Shown here: positions 49,835 through 57,587 of the stretch, in pieces
Layout: each line of letters opens with the position of its first letter
Position numbering within the stretch: position 1 is the stretch's first letter
NCBI RefSeq assembly: GCF_900100365.1
Contig: NZ_FNKU01000001.1
Location: 2,604,001 to 2,668,000 of the forward strand
DNA: 64,000 nt
Reading direction: 5' to 3'
Origin: Pseudomonas cannabina
GTDB taxonomy: Bacteria > Pseudomonadota > Gammaproteobacteria > Pseudomonadales > Pseudomonadaceae
Notes under the pieces: generated by a model
What the model was told of the DNA's origin: nothing
Seen by the model: only the letters and a program-made list of their open reading frames with translations
Database searches by the model: none
Translations under genes and position numbers: made by a program

Positions 49835-49863
49835 TTGCGTTAGGAAAGGCTTTCGACTACATT
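49835..49863 (+). promoter_or_regulatory. Sigma-70 promoter for tRNA-Ser
   Basis: TTGCGT (49835) is spaced 17 bases from TACATT (49858), close to the consensus -35/-10 pair. A GC-rich stretch (AGCGCGCC) follows the -10 box, a discriminator typical of stable-RNA promoters. It lies 38 bases upstream of the tRNA. Confidence 0.65.
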
Positions 49864-49901
49864 AGCGCGCCTCGGCAGACACAACGTTGTTACCGAGATA
49901 C

Positions 49902-49991
49902 GGTGAGGTGTCCGAGTGGCTAAAGGAGCACGCCTGGAAAGTGTGTATACAAGAAATTGTATCGAGGGTTCGAATCCCTCCTTCACCGCCA
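49902..49991 (+). tRNA. tRNA-Ser (anticodon GGA)
   Basis: A 90-base class II tRNA. The 7-bp acceptor stem GGTGAGG/CTTCACC (one G-U pair), the D-arm TCCGAGTGGCTAAAGGA, the anticodon loop CTGGAAA with anticodon GGA, a long variable arm (TATACAAGAAATTGTA), the T-loop GTTCGAATC and an encoded CCA end are all present. It reads UCC codons. A promoter lies upstream and a terminator follows within 15 bases of the CCA. Confidence 0.97.
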
Positions 49992-50004
49992 TATTGCCAC
50001 ACAC

Positions 50005-50040
50005 AAAACCCCTGAGTTCGCTAAGAATCTCAGGGGTTTT
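50005..50040 (+). terminator. Rho-independent terminator after tRNA-Ser
   Basis: The 12-bp stem AAAACCCCTGAG/CTCAGGGGTTTT has a 12-base loop, and the T-run is part of the stem. It sits 14 bases after the CCA end. Confidence 0.88.
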
Positions 50041-50133
50041 GTGGTTTTCGGGGTCCGGAAAAAAGCGCGTCCTGCTAACTGAGTCAGGATGCTGCAGAAG
50101 GGCTTTCAGATACACCGCCTGAAGCCCGCAGCC

Positions 50134-50514
50134 TCAGATCAAAGAACTGCTCTCGGACACGTGATGACTCAGCGCTGACCGGACCGGAACCGGGCCATGT
50201 TTGGGCAACGAAGAGGATATGCGCTCCACTACGCGCTGATCGCCGTCGTTGAGCTTCCTGAAGTCCTGAATCACTTCGACTTCACGAACATTCAGACCAG
50301 TCGAGCTCATGGGCACGTGCTGCCCCGTCACCACATAAAGAACATCCACACCGCCTTTGGCGATCGCGGCCAGGTAGTCAAGCTTGGGTTTACGCTTGCC
50401 CATTTCATAGTTAGCCTGGGCATTAGCCCTGACGCCGCCCATGGCTGCGAAGTCGCTCTGACTGAGAGCGCTTTTGCGACGCTCTTCGATCAGTCTTGCA
50501 CCAAAATTTTGCAT
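50134..50514 (-). CDS. XRE-family helix-turn-helix regulator
   Basis: A 126-residue DNA-binding protein. The N-terminal HTH_3 domain is at about 5-62: the recognition region is LSQSDFAAMGGVRANAQANYEMGKR, where GGVRANAQANYE is the family's typical second helix and KPKLDYLAAIAKGGVDVLYVV follows. The C-terminal half is helical and polar. The ATG has an AGGAG site and a MITE-like element lies 21 bases upstream. It resembles small phage-type or plasmid-type repressors. Its targets are unknown. Confidence 0.85.
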   Translation of the reverse strand: MQNFGARLIEERRKSALSQSDFAAMGGVRANAQANYEMGKRKPKLDYLAAIAKGGVDVLYVVTGQHVPMSSTGLNVREVEVIQDFRKLNDGDQRVVERISSSLPKHGPVPVRSALSHHVSESSSLI

Positions 50515-50535
50515 ACGGATGCTCCTGTGTAGACC

Positions 50536-50640
50536 TAAGGAGACGCTGATTTATTCTAAAGCCCAGCTGTTGCCCCCAGATAAATCAAGGCCTCCAGAGC
50601 GTTGCAGGGACGAAAAATCGAATAAATCAGCGCCTCCCTA
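50536..50640. repeat. 105-bp MITE-like element with 21-bp terminal inverted repeats
   Basis: The ends TAAGGAGACGCTGATTTATT (left) and, on the other strand, TAGGGAGGCGCTGATTTATT (right), each followed by C, match at 19 of 21 positions. The 63 bases between have no coding frame. This is the form of a non-autonomous miniature transposable element or an IS remnant. It lies directly upstream of the XRE gene and could carry part of its promoter. I do not recognise the parent IS. Confidence 0.65.
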
Positions 50641-50897
50641 ACGACCATACACCCATTGCTTGTCCGGCTGTCGTTTAATTGCAGTTTTACGCAATAATTA
50701 GCTTGCAGAACTATCTCCAATATGGCTGGCGCGCCCCACGGGCCGCACTCATCGTACACGTTGAAGGCTCGCTATTAATTTGCAGGCACGCCTCCGCCTC
50801 TTCCATTGCTGGCCTGTCGATGGTCTAAAGTACCTTCCTACTGAAAGTACCGCCCTGAACAAGCACCCCTCCTGAATCCACCCGAGCCTCAATCATC
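50641..50897. other. Intergenic region upstream of the cupin gene
   Basis: Together with the MITE-like element this forms a 383-base gene-free interval. This part is AT-richer around 50670-50710 and 50770-50790. No gene, RNA or strong palindrome is apparent; it presumably holds the promoter of the cupin gene. Confidence 0.4.
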
Positions 50898-51401
50898 ATG
50901 AATAACCGAGCACGTGAACTGGCTTCTCGCCTGATCCGCAACCTCAATGAAGCGCCTCTGGCGCATGAGGTCCGTGAGCCGCTGTACGAAAGCGCAGCCG
51001 CGCGCCTGGGCACCGGGACGGCCGCGCAAAAGCTGGGGGCATCGATTGACGTCGTGGCGCCGGGCAAGCGTTCATGCCCCTATCACTTCCATCACGCCCA
51101 GGAAGAAATGTTCGTGATTGTCGAAGGTGAAGGCAGCCTGCGGGTTGCCGGCGAAATGTTACCCATCAGGGCGGGTGATGTGCTGTTTATCCCGGCCGGG
51201 CCGCAATACCCGCATCAGATCATCAATACGTCACAACAGCCGCTTAAATACCTGTCGATCAGCACCCGGGAGTCGCCGGAGATCTGCGAATATCCGGACT
51301 CGGGCAAGTACCAGGCAATGGCGTCCATAAAAGGCGCACGGGCATTTACCGCCAATCAGCGGACGACTGAAACCCTCGATTACTGGGATGGCGAGCCTTG
51401 A
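50898..51401 (+). CDS. Cupin-domain protein
   Basis: A 167-residue single cupin_2 protein. The two metal-binding cupin motifs are visible: motif 1 CPYHFHHAQEEMFVIVEGEG (His, His, Glu) and motif 2 AGDVLFIPAGPQYPHQIIN (His). The first 40 residues (NNRARELASRLI) are an extra helix. Such proteins bind a metal and small substrates or act as sugar-processing or regulatory cupins; the substrate is not evident. It is a single gene with a terminator region about 90 bp downstream. Confidence 0.85.
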   Translation: MNNRARELASRLIRNLNEAPLAHEVREPLYESAAARLGTGTAAQKLGASIDVVAPGKRSCPYHFHHAQEEMFVIVEGEGSLRVAGEMLPIRAGDVLFIPAGPQYPHQIINTSQQPLKYLSISTRESPEICEYPDSGKYQAMASIKGARAFTANQRTTETLDYWDGEP

Positions 51402-51488
51402 TCGAAATTGTTTCGATATGGTATTGAGCCGTTCACGCTTTTTTCACGTTCGCGGGTTTATTGTTAACTCAATTCCCAGCAAGACCTT

Positions 51489-51520
51489 AAGCCCGCTACC
51501 CCCCATCGCGGGCTTTTCTT
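51489..51520 (+). terminator. Rho-independent terminator after the cupin gene
   Basis: Stem AGCCCGC/GCGGGCT with an 11-base loop and a TTTTCTTT tail. It lies in the spacer before the STN-domain gene. Confidence 0.8.
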
Positions 51521-51640
51521 TGTCTGCGATTTGAGTGTATGTCCTTGCGACGACATTGAAATATCGGGCAATCTGCAGGTCGGACCACGCTGCAGAAAAC
51601 GCTTTCCAAGCCGTACCATTCGGATGACAAACTTCCCGAC

Positions 51641-52171
51641 ATGAAAAAAATCCTGAGAAGCCTGGCCCTCGCTGTCACCTGCCTCACGGGGGCTAACGCC
51701 TACGCCGCCTGCCAGATGACGCCGATTGACTACGACATGCCGACGCAACGCCTGGACGAGGCGCTGCAACAACTGGCGCATCGCTCCGGCTGCCCGATCA
51801 AGGTCGATCCGGGCACCGACAGCAGCAAGAAGGTGAAAAAATTCAAGGGCACCTTCACACCGGATAAAGCGTTGGCGCTGGTCTTGAAAAAAACCGGGCT
51901 GGAAGGCTACGTCGAAAACGACGGGCTGACGGTGGACCGCAGAGGTCAGGATTTTGTCCACGCACGAGCGGCCGAGCTTCGCAAGGCGATTGATGACGCC
52001 GGGCCAAAACTGGAAGCCAAGAGAAAAAGACGCTTCCTTCACCAACTGGACAGCATTGAAACGGGCTCGAAAAAGCTGGCGCTTGAACAAAGCTTTGTCA
52101 GCGCAGCCGAGATGGCCAGTTACAAGCGCGACCTTGACGAACTGGCGAAGCAGATCCCCGCACGCAAGTAA
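51641..52171 (+). CDS. Exported STN-domain protein
   Basis: A 176-residue secreted protein: signal peptide MKKILRSLALAVTCLTGA with cleavage near AYA, then an STN (secretin/TonB short N-terminal) domain at about residues 28-100 (DYDMPTQRLDEALQQLAHR, GCPIKVDPGTD, with FTPDKALALVLKKTGL and VDRRGQ). STN domains bind periplasmic signalling partners such as anti-sigma factors of TonB receptors. Here the domain is not fused to a receptor, and the C-terminal 75 residues are a charged helix. Its role is unknown. Confidence 0.8.
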   Translation: MKKILRSLALAVTCLTGANAYAACQMTPIDYDMPTQRLDEALQQLAHRSGCPIKVDPGTDSSKKVKKFKGTFTPDKALALVLKKTGLEGYVENDGLTVDRRGQDFVHARAAELRKAIDDAGPKLEAKRKRRFLHQLDSIETGSKKLALEQSFVSAAEMASYKRDLDELAKQIPARK

Positions 52172-52236
52172 GCACCCGACGATTGCGCTAGAATCTGCCC
52201 ATTTTGGCTGAGCAGCCTGGCCACTTTGGGGTATCA

Positions 52237-52605
52237 ATGAAGAAGACCGCTTTATTCGCGCTGGTCATGGCGTTGCACGTTTCTGCCTATGGCTCTGGCG
52301 ATGCAGAAGCCGGAAAAGCGGTTTTCACCCGCCTCTGTTCCGGCTGCCACAAGATCGGTCCCTCCGCGCGCCACGCATTCGGTCCGCAACTCAACGGTAT
52401 CGTCGGTCAGAAAGCCGGGCAACAGGAAGGCTATGTCTATACCGACGCCATGAAAAACTCAGGACTGATCTGGAACCGCGAAGAGTTGCGCACCTACATC
52501 AAGGACCCAAGCGACGTCGTACCCGGCACCCGCATGAAACTGTGGTGGATGGGTAACGATGAGCGAATGGACGATCTGCTGGAATATCTGGATGCGAACA
52601 AGTAG
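52237..52605 (+). CDS. Class I cytochrome c (c2-like), exported
   Basis: A 122-residue secreted cytochrome. Started at MKKTALFALVMAL (signal peptide, cut near YGSG), it has the heme-binding motif CSGCH with the following KIGPSARHAFGPQLNG, and the axial Met in VPGTRMKLWWMGN. The segment GYVYTDAMKNSGLIWNREEL is typical of soluble c2-type cytochromes. It likely carries electrons in the periplasm. It is followed by a possible hairpin (52631-52652) and then an oppositely oriented small gene. Confidence 0.9.
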   Translation: MKKTALFALVMALHVSAYGSGDAEAGKAVFTRLCSGCHKIGPSARHAFGPQLNGIVGQKAGQQEGYVYTDAMKNSGLIWNREELRTYIKDPSDVVPGTRMKLWWMGNDERMDDLLEYLDANK

Positions 52606-52662
52606 CAAGGTTTAGCGAAGCGATGTAATTGCCCCCGGCGTATACCGGGGGCAATCGATCCG

Positions 52663-52833
52663 TTACTTTTTAGGCATGTACGGCGGGTAATCGTCCGTAG
52701 TGCCTTTTTCAGTGGCCTCAGTCTCTGCAGCCTCGGTTGGATCGACTTGAGGATCTTCTTTTTCCGGTGACTCTTCGTCGAACCCCAGATTATCCTTGGT
52801 CTCGTTTTTGCTGTCTGGCGTTGTGCCGGTCAT
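52663..52833 (-). CDS. Small acidic protein (56 residues)
   Basis: A short gene with a strong ribosome site GGAGGCGCAT before ATG. The product begins MTGTTPDSKNETKDNLGF and ends TTDDYPPYMPKK. It is highly acidic (many Glu/Asp, Lys-poor), with no Cys, membrane helix or signal, and is probably disordered. I do not recognise a family. It lies between the cytochrome c gene and the DUF4124 gene, on the opposite strand. Confidence 0.7.
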   Translation of the reverse strand: MTGTTPDSKNETKDNLGFDEESPEKEDPQVDPTEAAETEATEKGTTDDYPPYMPKK

Positions 52834-52991
52834 ATGCGCCTCCGTTTTTTAAACATTCAAAACCTGATAGTCAGAGCGCTGACCGCCATCGCCGTGCCAT
52901 GCTACTGACGAACGGGCTTTTCAGGCGCAGCCGGATGATCTGGCAGCATTCGATGCTAACTGGTAGCCTTGCGCCATCCAGGGAGAGATTC

Positions 52992-53411
52992 ATGAAAAGG
53001 CTTTCAGTTGCGGCGGCGTTGGCAACCATGCTCGTCGCCAGTGCGGCGCATGGTGAAATATTCAAATGCACTTCGCCCGACGGCAAAGTGAGCTTCGCTT
53101 CCATTCCATGCGACAGCAATTTCCAGAGCGCCCCGCAACGGCAAGGCCCGCCGCCGATTCTGCGTGAGGGAGAGCCGCTGGACTATGTCCACAAGACTAA
53201 TCTCAAGGCCACCGAGTACCTGAAGGTCAGCAGTCGAGCTCATGTAACGGTGATCGAGACGGAACGCTACAAGGCTTATCAGCGCAACCGCCCGCCACCG
53301 CCCAGCGTTGCTTCTCAGTGCCGAAGCCCCGACTACAACAGCCAGTGTTTCGACCCATCGGGCGGGACGTCCTCAAGAAAGGACGTGGCTCGCCGTAACG
53401 CGGACCGGTAA
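52992..53411 (+). CDS. DUF4124-domain exported protein
   Basis: A 139-residue protein started at MKRLSVAAALATMLVASA (signal peptide). A DUF4124 motif opens the mature protein (GEIFKCTSPDGKVSFASIPC); the two Cys of this motif likely form a disulfide. The rest is proline- and charged-rich (NRPPPPSVASQCRSPDYN) with another possible Cys pair. DUF4124 proteins are common, small periplasmic proteins of pseudomonads with no proven reaction. It is followed by a gene of opposite strand. Confidence 0.82.
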   Translation: MKRLSVAAALATMLVASAAHGEIFKCTSPDGKVSFASIPCDSNFQSAPQRQGPPPILREGEPLDYVHKTNLKATEYLKVSSRAHVTVIETERYKAYQRNRPPPPSVASQCRSPDYNSQCFDPSGGTSSRKDVARRNADR

Positions 53412-53415
53412 TCGG

Positions 53416-53742
53416 TTACGCGGTTCTTACCTCTTTACGTACTTCGCTGATCAGTATTTCCGGGATCAGATCGGTGTAGTTGATGATGTCGCCATTGATC
53501 TCTTTGGCGTGCGGCCCCATGCCAGCCTCGAAGGCTTCGATAGAGTCGCAATAGATGTGGCACATGGCGATATAGCGCGGATCGGAGCCGGGTGTAGCAC
53601 CGCCAATGCCACGGTCGACGCTGTAGCCTTTGCAATGCTCGCCCATGAGTTTCTGCACCAATGGCAAATGCTTGTCACGGTAATAGTCGTGATCGAAACG
53701 AGCGCCCTCTTCATACCCATACAGCACGCTGACTTTAATCAT
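53416..53742 (-). CDS. EthD-family dimeric alpha-beta protein
   Basis: A 108-residue cytoplasmic protein started at MIKVSVLYGYEEGARFDHDYY. The EthD hallmark region FDHDYYRDKHLPLVQKLMG is near the start, with a ferredoxin-like fold expected. Family members act as dimers on small hydrophobic substrates or degrade ring compounds, but none is identified here. It is preceded on its 5' side by the 270-bp palindromic element at 53786-54055, which may shape its transcript or promoter. Confidence 0.82.
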   Translation of the reverse strand: MIKVSVLYGYEEGARFDHDYYRDKHLPLVQKLMGEHCKGYSVDRGIGGATPGSDPRYIAMCHIYCDSIEAFEAGMGPHAKEINGDIINYTDLIPEILISEVRKEVRTA

Positions 53743-53785
53743 GTGGATGTCCTCTCGAATGGATAACGTTAAATTTTCTGACACT

Positions 53786-54055
53786 CCAGGGTCTGTTCCC
53801 GTTTCATCGCGGCCGCGTCGGAGTCTGTTTTGCCGCGAGGCAAGGCAGGAGACACGAAGTCTGGTTGTTCCAAATGAGTGTCGAGTAACGCAGCCTCGCG
53901 GCAAAACAGGCCCGACCCTTCGGGTTGCGTGCCAAATCTCGCCATGCCTCGTTGCAGGACTTGAAAAGGGAACAACCATTCTCTGCGTCCTGCGCCTGGC
54001 CTGGCGAGATTTGGCCCAGCAACGCGGCTCGCGATGAAACGGGAACAGACCCTGG
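53786..54055. repeat. 270-bp highly structured palindromic element
   Basis: Perfect 26-bp terminal inverted repeats (53786-53811 and 54030-54055, starting CCAGGGTCTGTTCCCGTTTC) enclose several perfect internal stems: 17 bp (53825-53841 with 53893-53909), 14 bp (53931-53944 with 54002-54015), 7 bp (GCAGGAC/GTCCTGC, 53954-53960 with 53987-53993) and 9 bp (GGTTGTTCC/GGAACAACC, 53863-53871 with 53970-53978). No coding frame fits. It could be a multicopy extragenic repeat, a structured RNA or a non-autonomous element; I do not recognise it. Confidence 0.75.
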
Positions 54056-54164
54056 CGATTATCCTGTTCAGGTGCTGACATCAATCCTCTGCTCCCTCAC
54101 AATCACGCGCTCGCTCTAGGCCGCGCTGTGACGCACGGCCTCCATCAAGTTTGAGGAACCCGCT

Positions 54165-54458
54165 ATGAACGCACTGGAGTGGAATGAAGCCGCGCTGGCG
54201 AAGTACCTCGCGACGCATCCGACCCTGAAAGATGAAATCAGCAGCCTGAGCCCGAAAGAACAGAAGCAGCAGCTGCAATGGGCTTTTGAGGACGAGGCAG
54301 AAGGCCAAGGCATCGAGCCGTGGGAGCTGGCGCTGGAACTGATCGCCGAGTCACCCGAGCAACTCAAGAGCATGCGCCTGGAAGCGCATCGCCAGGTGGC
54401 CGAGGCCTTGGGAATGGAGTGGGAAGAATATTGCGGGTTCAACGATATCCAGCCGTGA
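54165..54458 (+). CDS. Small conserved hypothetical protein (DUF6388-like)
   Basis: A 97-residue protein started at MNALEWNEAALAKYLATHP. It is all-helical and acidic (EDEAEGQGIEPWELALELI) with no Cys, signal peptide or membrane segment. It resembles small conserved Pseudomonas proteins labelled DUF6388, a call made with modest confidence. A ribosome site GAGGAACCCGCT precedes the ATG. It lies right of the palindromic element and left of a crotonase gene. Confidence 0.65.
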   Translation: MNALEWNEAALAKYLATHPTLKDEISSLSPKEQKQQLQWAFEDEAEGQGIEPWELALELIAESPEQLKSMRLEAHRQVAEALGMEWEEYCGFNDIQP

Positions 54459-54571
54459 ACGAGACGCTTGCCAAAAGCGAATCGGACATTCGCAAATGAC
54501 TGCTCAGTCAGCGCTTTACCTGATCCTTGCGGGTGAGTAACGTTTGCCTACTTCAATAAAGGAATCACGTC

Positions 54572-55261
54572 ATGAGTGATCTGGTCTCATACCATCTGGA
54601 CGACGGCGTTGCCACGCTGACCCTGAACAACGGCAAGGTCAATGCCATTTCCCCGGACGTGATTGTCGCGTTCAACGCTGCACTGGATCAGGCTGAAAAA
54701 GACCGGGCCATCGTTATTCTGACCGGTCAGCCGGGCATCCTCTCGGGCGGCTACGACCTCAAGGTCATGACGTCGAGCGCCGATGCCGCGATCAACCTGG
54801 TGGCACAGGGCTCGACGCTGGCGCGACGCATGCTGTCGCACCCCTTCCCGATCATTGTCGCCTGCTCCGGCCACGCTGTTGCCAAAGGTGCTTTTCTGCT
54901 GCTGTCGGCGGATTACCGGATCGGTGTCGCCGGCCCGTTCAGCATCGGCCTGAACGAAGTGCAGATCGGTATGACCATGCACCACGCCGGTATCGAGCTG
55001 GCCCGTGACCGGTTGCGCAAATCGGCATTCAACCGCTCGGTCATCAACGCCGAGATGTTCGATCCCGAAGCGGCGATGGCGGCAGGCTTTCTGGACAAGG
55101 TGGTCAGCGTCGAAGAGCTGCAGAGCGCTGCGTTGGCAGTCGCCGCGCAGCTCAAGAAGATCAACATGAACGCCCACAAGAAAACCAAGCTCAAGGTTAG
55201 AAAGGCACTGCTCGACACGCTGGATGCGGCGATCGAAGAAGATCGACAGCACATGCTTTGA
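54572..55261 (+). CDS. Crotonase / enoyl-CoA hydratase-isomerase family protein
   Basis: A 229-residue crotonase-fold enzyme. The oxyanion-hole and CoA segments are visible: TLNNGKVNAISPDVI, LTGQPGILSGGYDLKVM and VAKGAFLLLSADYRIG. The expected catalytic Glu positions are harder to place (GLNEVQIGMT is the family's second segment). The family covers hydration, isomerisation and hydrolysis of acyl-CoAs. It is shorter than usual (about 255-290) because the N- and C-termini are trimmed, but the core looks complete. A terminator follows. Confidence 0.87.
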   Translation: MSDLVSYHLDDGVATLTLNNGKVNAISPDVIVAFNAALDQAEKDRAIVILTGQPGILSGGYDLKVMTSSADAAINLVAQGSTLARRMLSHPFPIIVACSGHAVAKGAFLLLSADYRIGVAGPFSIGLNEVQIGMTMHHAGIELARDRLRKSAFNRSVINAEMFDPEAAMAAGFLDKVVSVEELQSAALAVAAQLKKINMNAHKKTKLKVRKALLDTLDAAIEEDRQHML

Positions 55262-55272
55262 CGCTCACCCGA

Positions 55273-55294
55273 AGCCCGCCGATGCGGGCTTTCG
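55273..55294 (+). terminator. Terminator after the crotonase gene
   Basis: Stem AGCCCGC/GCGGGCT with a 4-base loop CGAT and TTTCG tail, 12 bases after the stop codon. Confidence 0.8.
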
Positions 55295-55386
55295 TTCATC
55301 AGCGAACTCATCCGCATTTGATCAATCTGATCAGCTACCGCGCATGATCATTTGCGCCACTGACATATTGAAGAAGCGATAGCGCC

Positions 55387-56358
55387 ATGGGTCGAGTTGT
55401 TGCAGCAGCCGTTTACAGCAAAGGCAAAAAAGTCCGGGACATCACCCTTGATGAAGGCGCTGCCTGGGCCGCCAAACCTGAGCACTTCGTCTGGATCGGG
55501 CTGGAGCAGCCGAGTGCCGAGGAGCTGACCAGCCTGAAAGAGCAGTTCAATCTGCATGAGCTGGCACTCGAAGATGCCATGGAAGTGCACAGTCGCCCGA
55601 AGCTGGAAACCTTCGGTGATGCACTGTTTATCGTGACGTACGCGCCGGTACGCGACAACGGCAAGTTGCTGTTCATCGAAACTCACATCTTTGCGGGCAA
55701 GGGCTACGTCATCACGTCGCGCAACGGGCATTCCAAGTCCTTCGGGCTGGTGCGCCAACGTTGCGAAGCCAGACCGTTGCTGCTGGAGCATGGCGAAGAC
55801 TTCGTGCTGTACGCCCTGCTGGATTTCGTCACCGAAAACTATCAGCCCGTCACCGAAGCCATTCACACCGAGCTGGAGCTGCTGGAACAGAGCGTGATCG
55901 GCGGTTCCTTGCGCGAGTCCGACATTCAGCACATCCACGCCCTGCGTCGCGATCTGTTGCGCATGCGTCGCTACGTGGCGCCCATGGTGGAAGTCGGTGA
56001 GGAACTGCAGCGACTGAGCTTTCCGTTCATCGACAAGAACATGCGGCCGTACTTTCGTGACGTCGAGATCCACGTCAAGCGGCAGATGGAAGACCTCGGC
56101 AACCTCTGTGATATCGCCAGCCAGACCATCGAGATCGGCCTGCTGCTGGAGTCATCACGCCAGAGCATCGTGCAGCGCAAGTTTGCCGGCTGGGCAGCGA
56201 TTCTGGCTTTTCCGACGGCAATTGCCGGGATCTACGGCATGAACTTCGAAAACATGCCCGAACTCACCTGGCACTACGGCTACTTCATCGTGCTCGGCGT
56301 GATCTTCGGTGGCTGCGGCACACTGTTTGCCAGCTTCAAACGCTCGGGCTGGCTGTAA
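55387..56358 (+). CDS. corA: CorA-family Mg2+/Co2+ transporter
   Basis: A 323-residue membrane channel. The cytoplasmic domain fills about the first 255 residues, and the two C-terminal helices are separated by the CorA signature GMN (IYGMNFENMPEL), which is the selectivity filter. The N-terminus MGRVVAAAVYSKGKKVRD and a central EDAMEVHSRPKLE are typical. It is a pentamer that moves Mg2+ or Co2+ down the gradient. It is monocistronic between the crotonase terminator and the convergent amidotransferase gene. Confidence 0.94.
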   Translation: MGRVVAAAVYSKGKKVRDITLDEGAAWAAKPEHFVWIGLEQPSAEELTSLKEQFNLHELALEDAMEVHSRPKLETFGDALFIVTYAPVRDNGKLLFIETHIFAGKGYVITSRNGHSKSFGLVRQRCEARPLLLEHGEDFVLYALLDFVTENYQPVTEAIHTELELLEQSVIGGSLRESDIQHIHALRRDLLRMRRYVAPMVEVGEELQRLSFPFIDKNMRPYFRDVEIHVKRQMEDLGNLCDIASQTIEIGLLLESSRQSIVQRKFAGWAAILAFPTAIAGIYGMNFENMPELTWHYGYFIVLGVIFGGCGTLFASFKRSGWL

Positions 56359-56412
56359 CGCGGCGCGCGGATAACCGCACACACGTTCTGACCAACAAGG
56401 AGGACAGGCCCG

Positions 56413-57141
56413 TCAGACAGCCTGCTCCTCCGGCCGATGTGCCACGAAACGCATCATCCACTCGGCGACCGTGGCCCCATGGTGATCATGATCGAGGCTG
56501 GCAACGCCCTGACGGTAAATCTGCTCGCCCAGTGCTTCCTGACGCAAATCCAGCAAGCTGCGGGAAAATTCGTGAATGAATTCCGGATGACCCTGGAAGC
56601 ACAGCACTTGATGGTTGATGTGATAAGCGGCGAACGGGCAAAACTCGCTGGAGGCAATGACCGTGGCGTTCTCGGGCAATGCAGTGACTTGATCCTGATG
56701 GCTGATCAACAGCGTCAGCGTGTCCATCCTTGGGGTCATCCACGGCGTGGCGGTCGCCAGTTGATAATGATGAATGCCCACACCCCACCCCTGCGCGGCA
56801 CGCTCGGTCTTGCCGCCCAGCAGCAATGCCAGCAACTGATGGCCAAAGCAGATACCCAACAGCTTTTCGCCACGCTGATAGAGCTCGAGCAAGTAGCCCT
56901 TCAAGGTTTGAATCCACGGATCGGTGCCGAACGAGTCAGCCTTGCTGCCGGTCACCAGGTACGCGTCAAACCGCTCGCCCTCAGGCGGGTAGCTGCCCTG
57001 CACTACGTTGTAGACCGACAGTTCGGCCGCGATCGGCTGGCGCGCGAAGAGCAATTCGAACATCCGCCCGTAACCCTGATACTGCTCGACCAGTTCCGGA
57101 CGCAGGTTATCGGTTTCCAGAATACAGATGCGTAAAGACAT
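56413..57141 (-). CDS. Class I glutamine amidotransferase-like protein
   Basis: A 242-residue GATase1 protein with start MSLRICILETDNLRPE. The nucleophile-elbow motif is LLGICFGHQLLALLLGG (Cys about 95) and the late triad His-Glu is in FQGHPEFIHEFS. It resembles the GMP synthase/YvdE-like amidotransferases that act without an obvious synthase partner, for example gamma-glutamyl-polyamine or peptide hydrolases. Activity is likely hydrolysis or transfer of a gamma-glutamyl amide. It is convergent with corA. Confidence 0.87.
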   Translation of the reverse strand: MSLRICILETDNLRPELVEQYQGYGRMFELLFARQPIAAELSVYNVVQGSYPPEGERFDAYLVTGSKADSFGTDPWIQTLKGYLLELYQRGEKLLGICFGHQLLALLLGGKTERAAQGWGVGIHHYQLATATPWMTPRMDTLTLLISHQDQVTALPENATVIASSEFCPFAAYHINHQVLCFQGHPEFIHEFSRSLLDLRQEALGEQIYRQGVASLDHDHHGATVAEWMMRFVAHRPEEQAV

Positions 57142-57587
57142 AAATGAGGACCCGAAACGGTGATGAGGTAAAGACACCGCGAAGCCTGCCTTGAAGGCCC
57201 GACCAAATCAAGCGAGGCCGGGCGTAAAGACAGGTTGCGCGAGCCATGTAAGACGAATCTGACTCGGACGAACGGTACAGAACAGTTCATTTCGCAAGAA
57301 GCGTCTAGTAAAGGCCTGTTACCCGAAGCATAGACAGATTAATAACCAGGTGTTCAGAAAAACAAGATTTAAAGTCTGAACGGTTCTATGGCGTAAGGCA
57401 CGCCAGCTCTATGTTTATATCTGTAACAGAGAGTACTGCAGAAACCATTCAGCGCTCGGGGCAGCGGTCAGATGACCGAGCCCGCCTGTTCAAGCATCAC
57501 GCGTGTCATCAGTCGCTCGCTCGCCATCTATTTGCAACATTTGGCGGGTTAAAGTCGTTCAGGCATAACAACAAAAGGCAGACAGCC
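57142..57587. other. 446-base intergenic region upstream of the small membrane peptide
   Basis: A divergent spacer with no tRNA or clear palindrome. The middle (57310-57420) is AT-richer. Just before the small peptide gene there is a CA-rich motif (see 57567-57574). I cannot place promoters. Confidence 0.5.
57567..57574 (+). promoter_or_regulatory. Possible Hfq/Crc (CA) motif in the leader of the small peptide
   Basis: The sequence AACAACAA lies immediately 5' of the AAGG ribosome site of the next gene. It matches the A-rich AANAANAA motif recognised by Hfq with Crc in Pseudomonas catabolite repression. One short match can occur by chance. Confidence 0.35.

Noticed and set aside
49902..50514. 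tRNA-Ser as a phage or island attachment site, with the XRE gene as a phage repressor
   Set aside because: No repeat of the tRNA 3' end elsewhere in the window, no integrase and no phage genes nearby.
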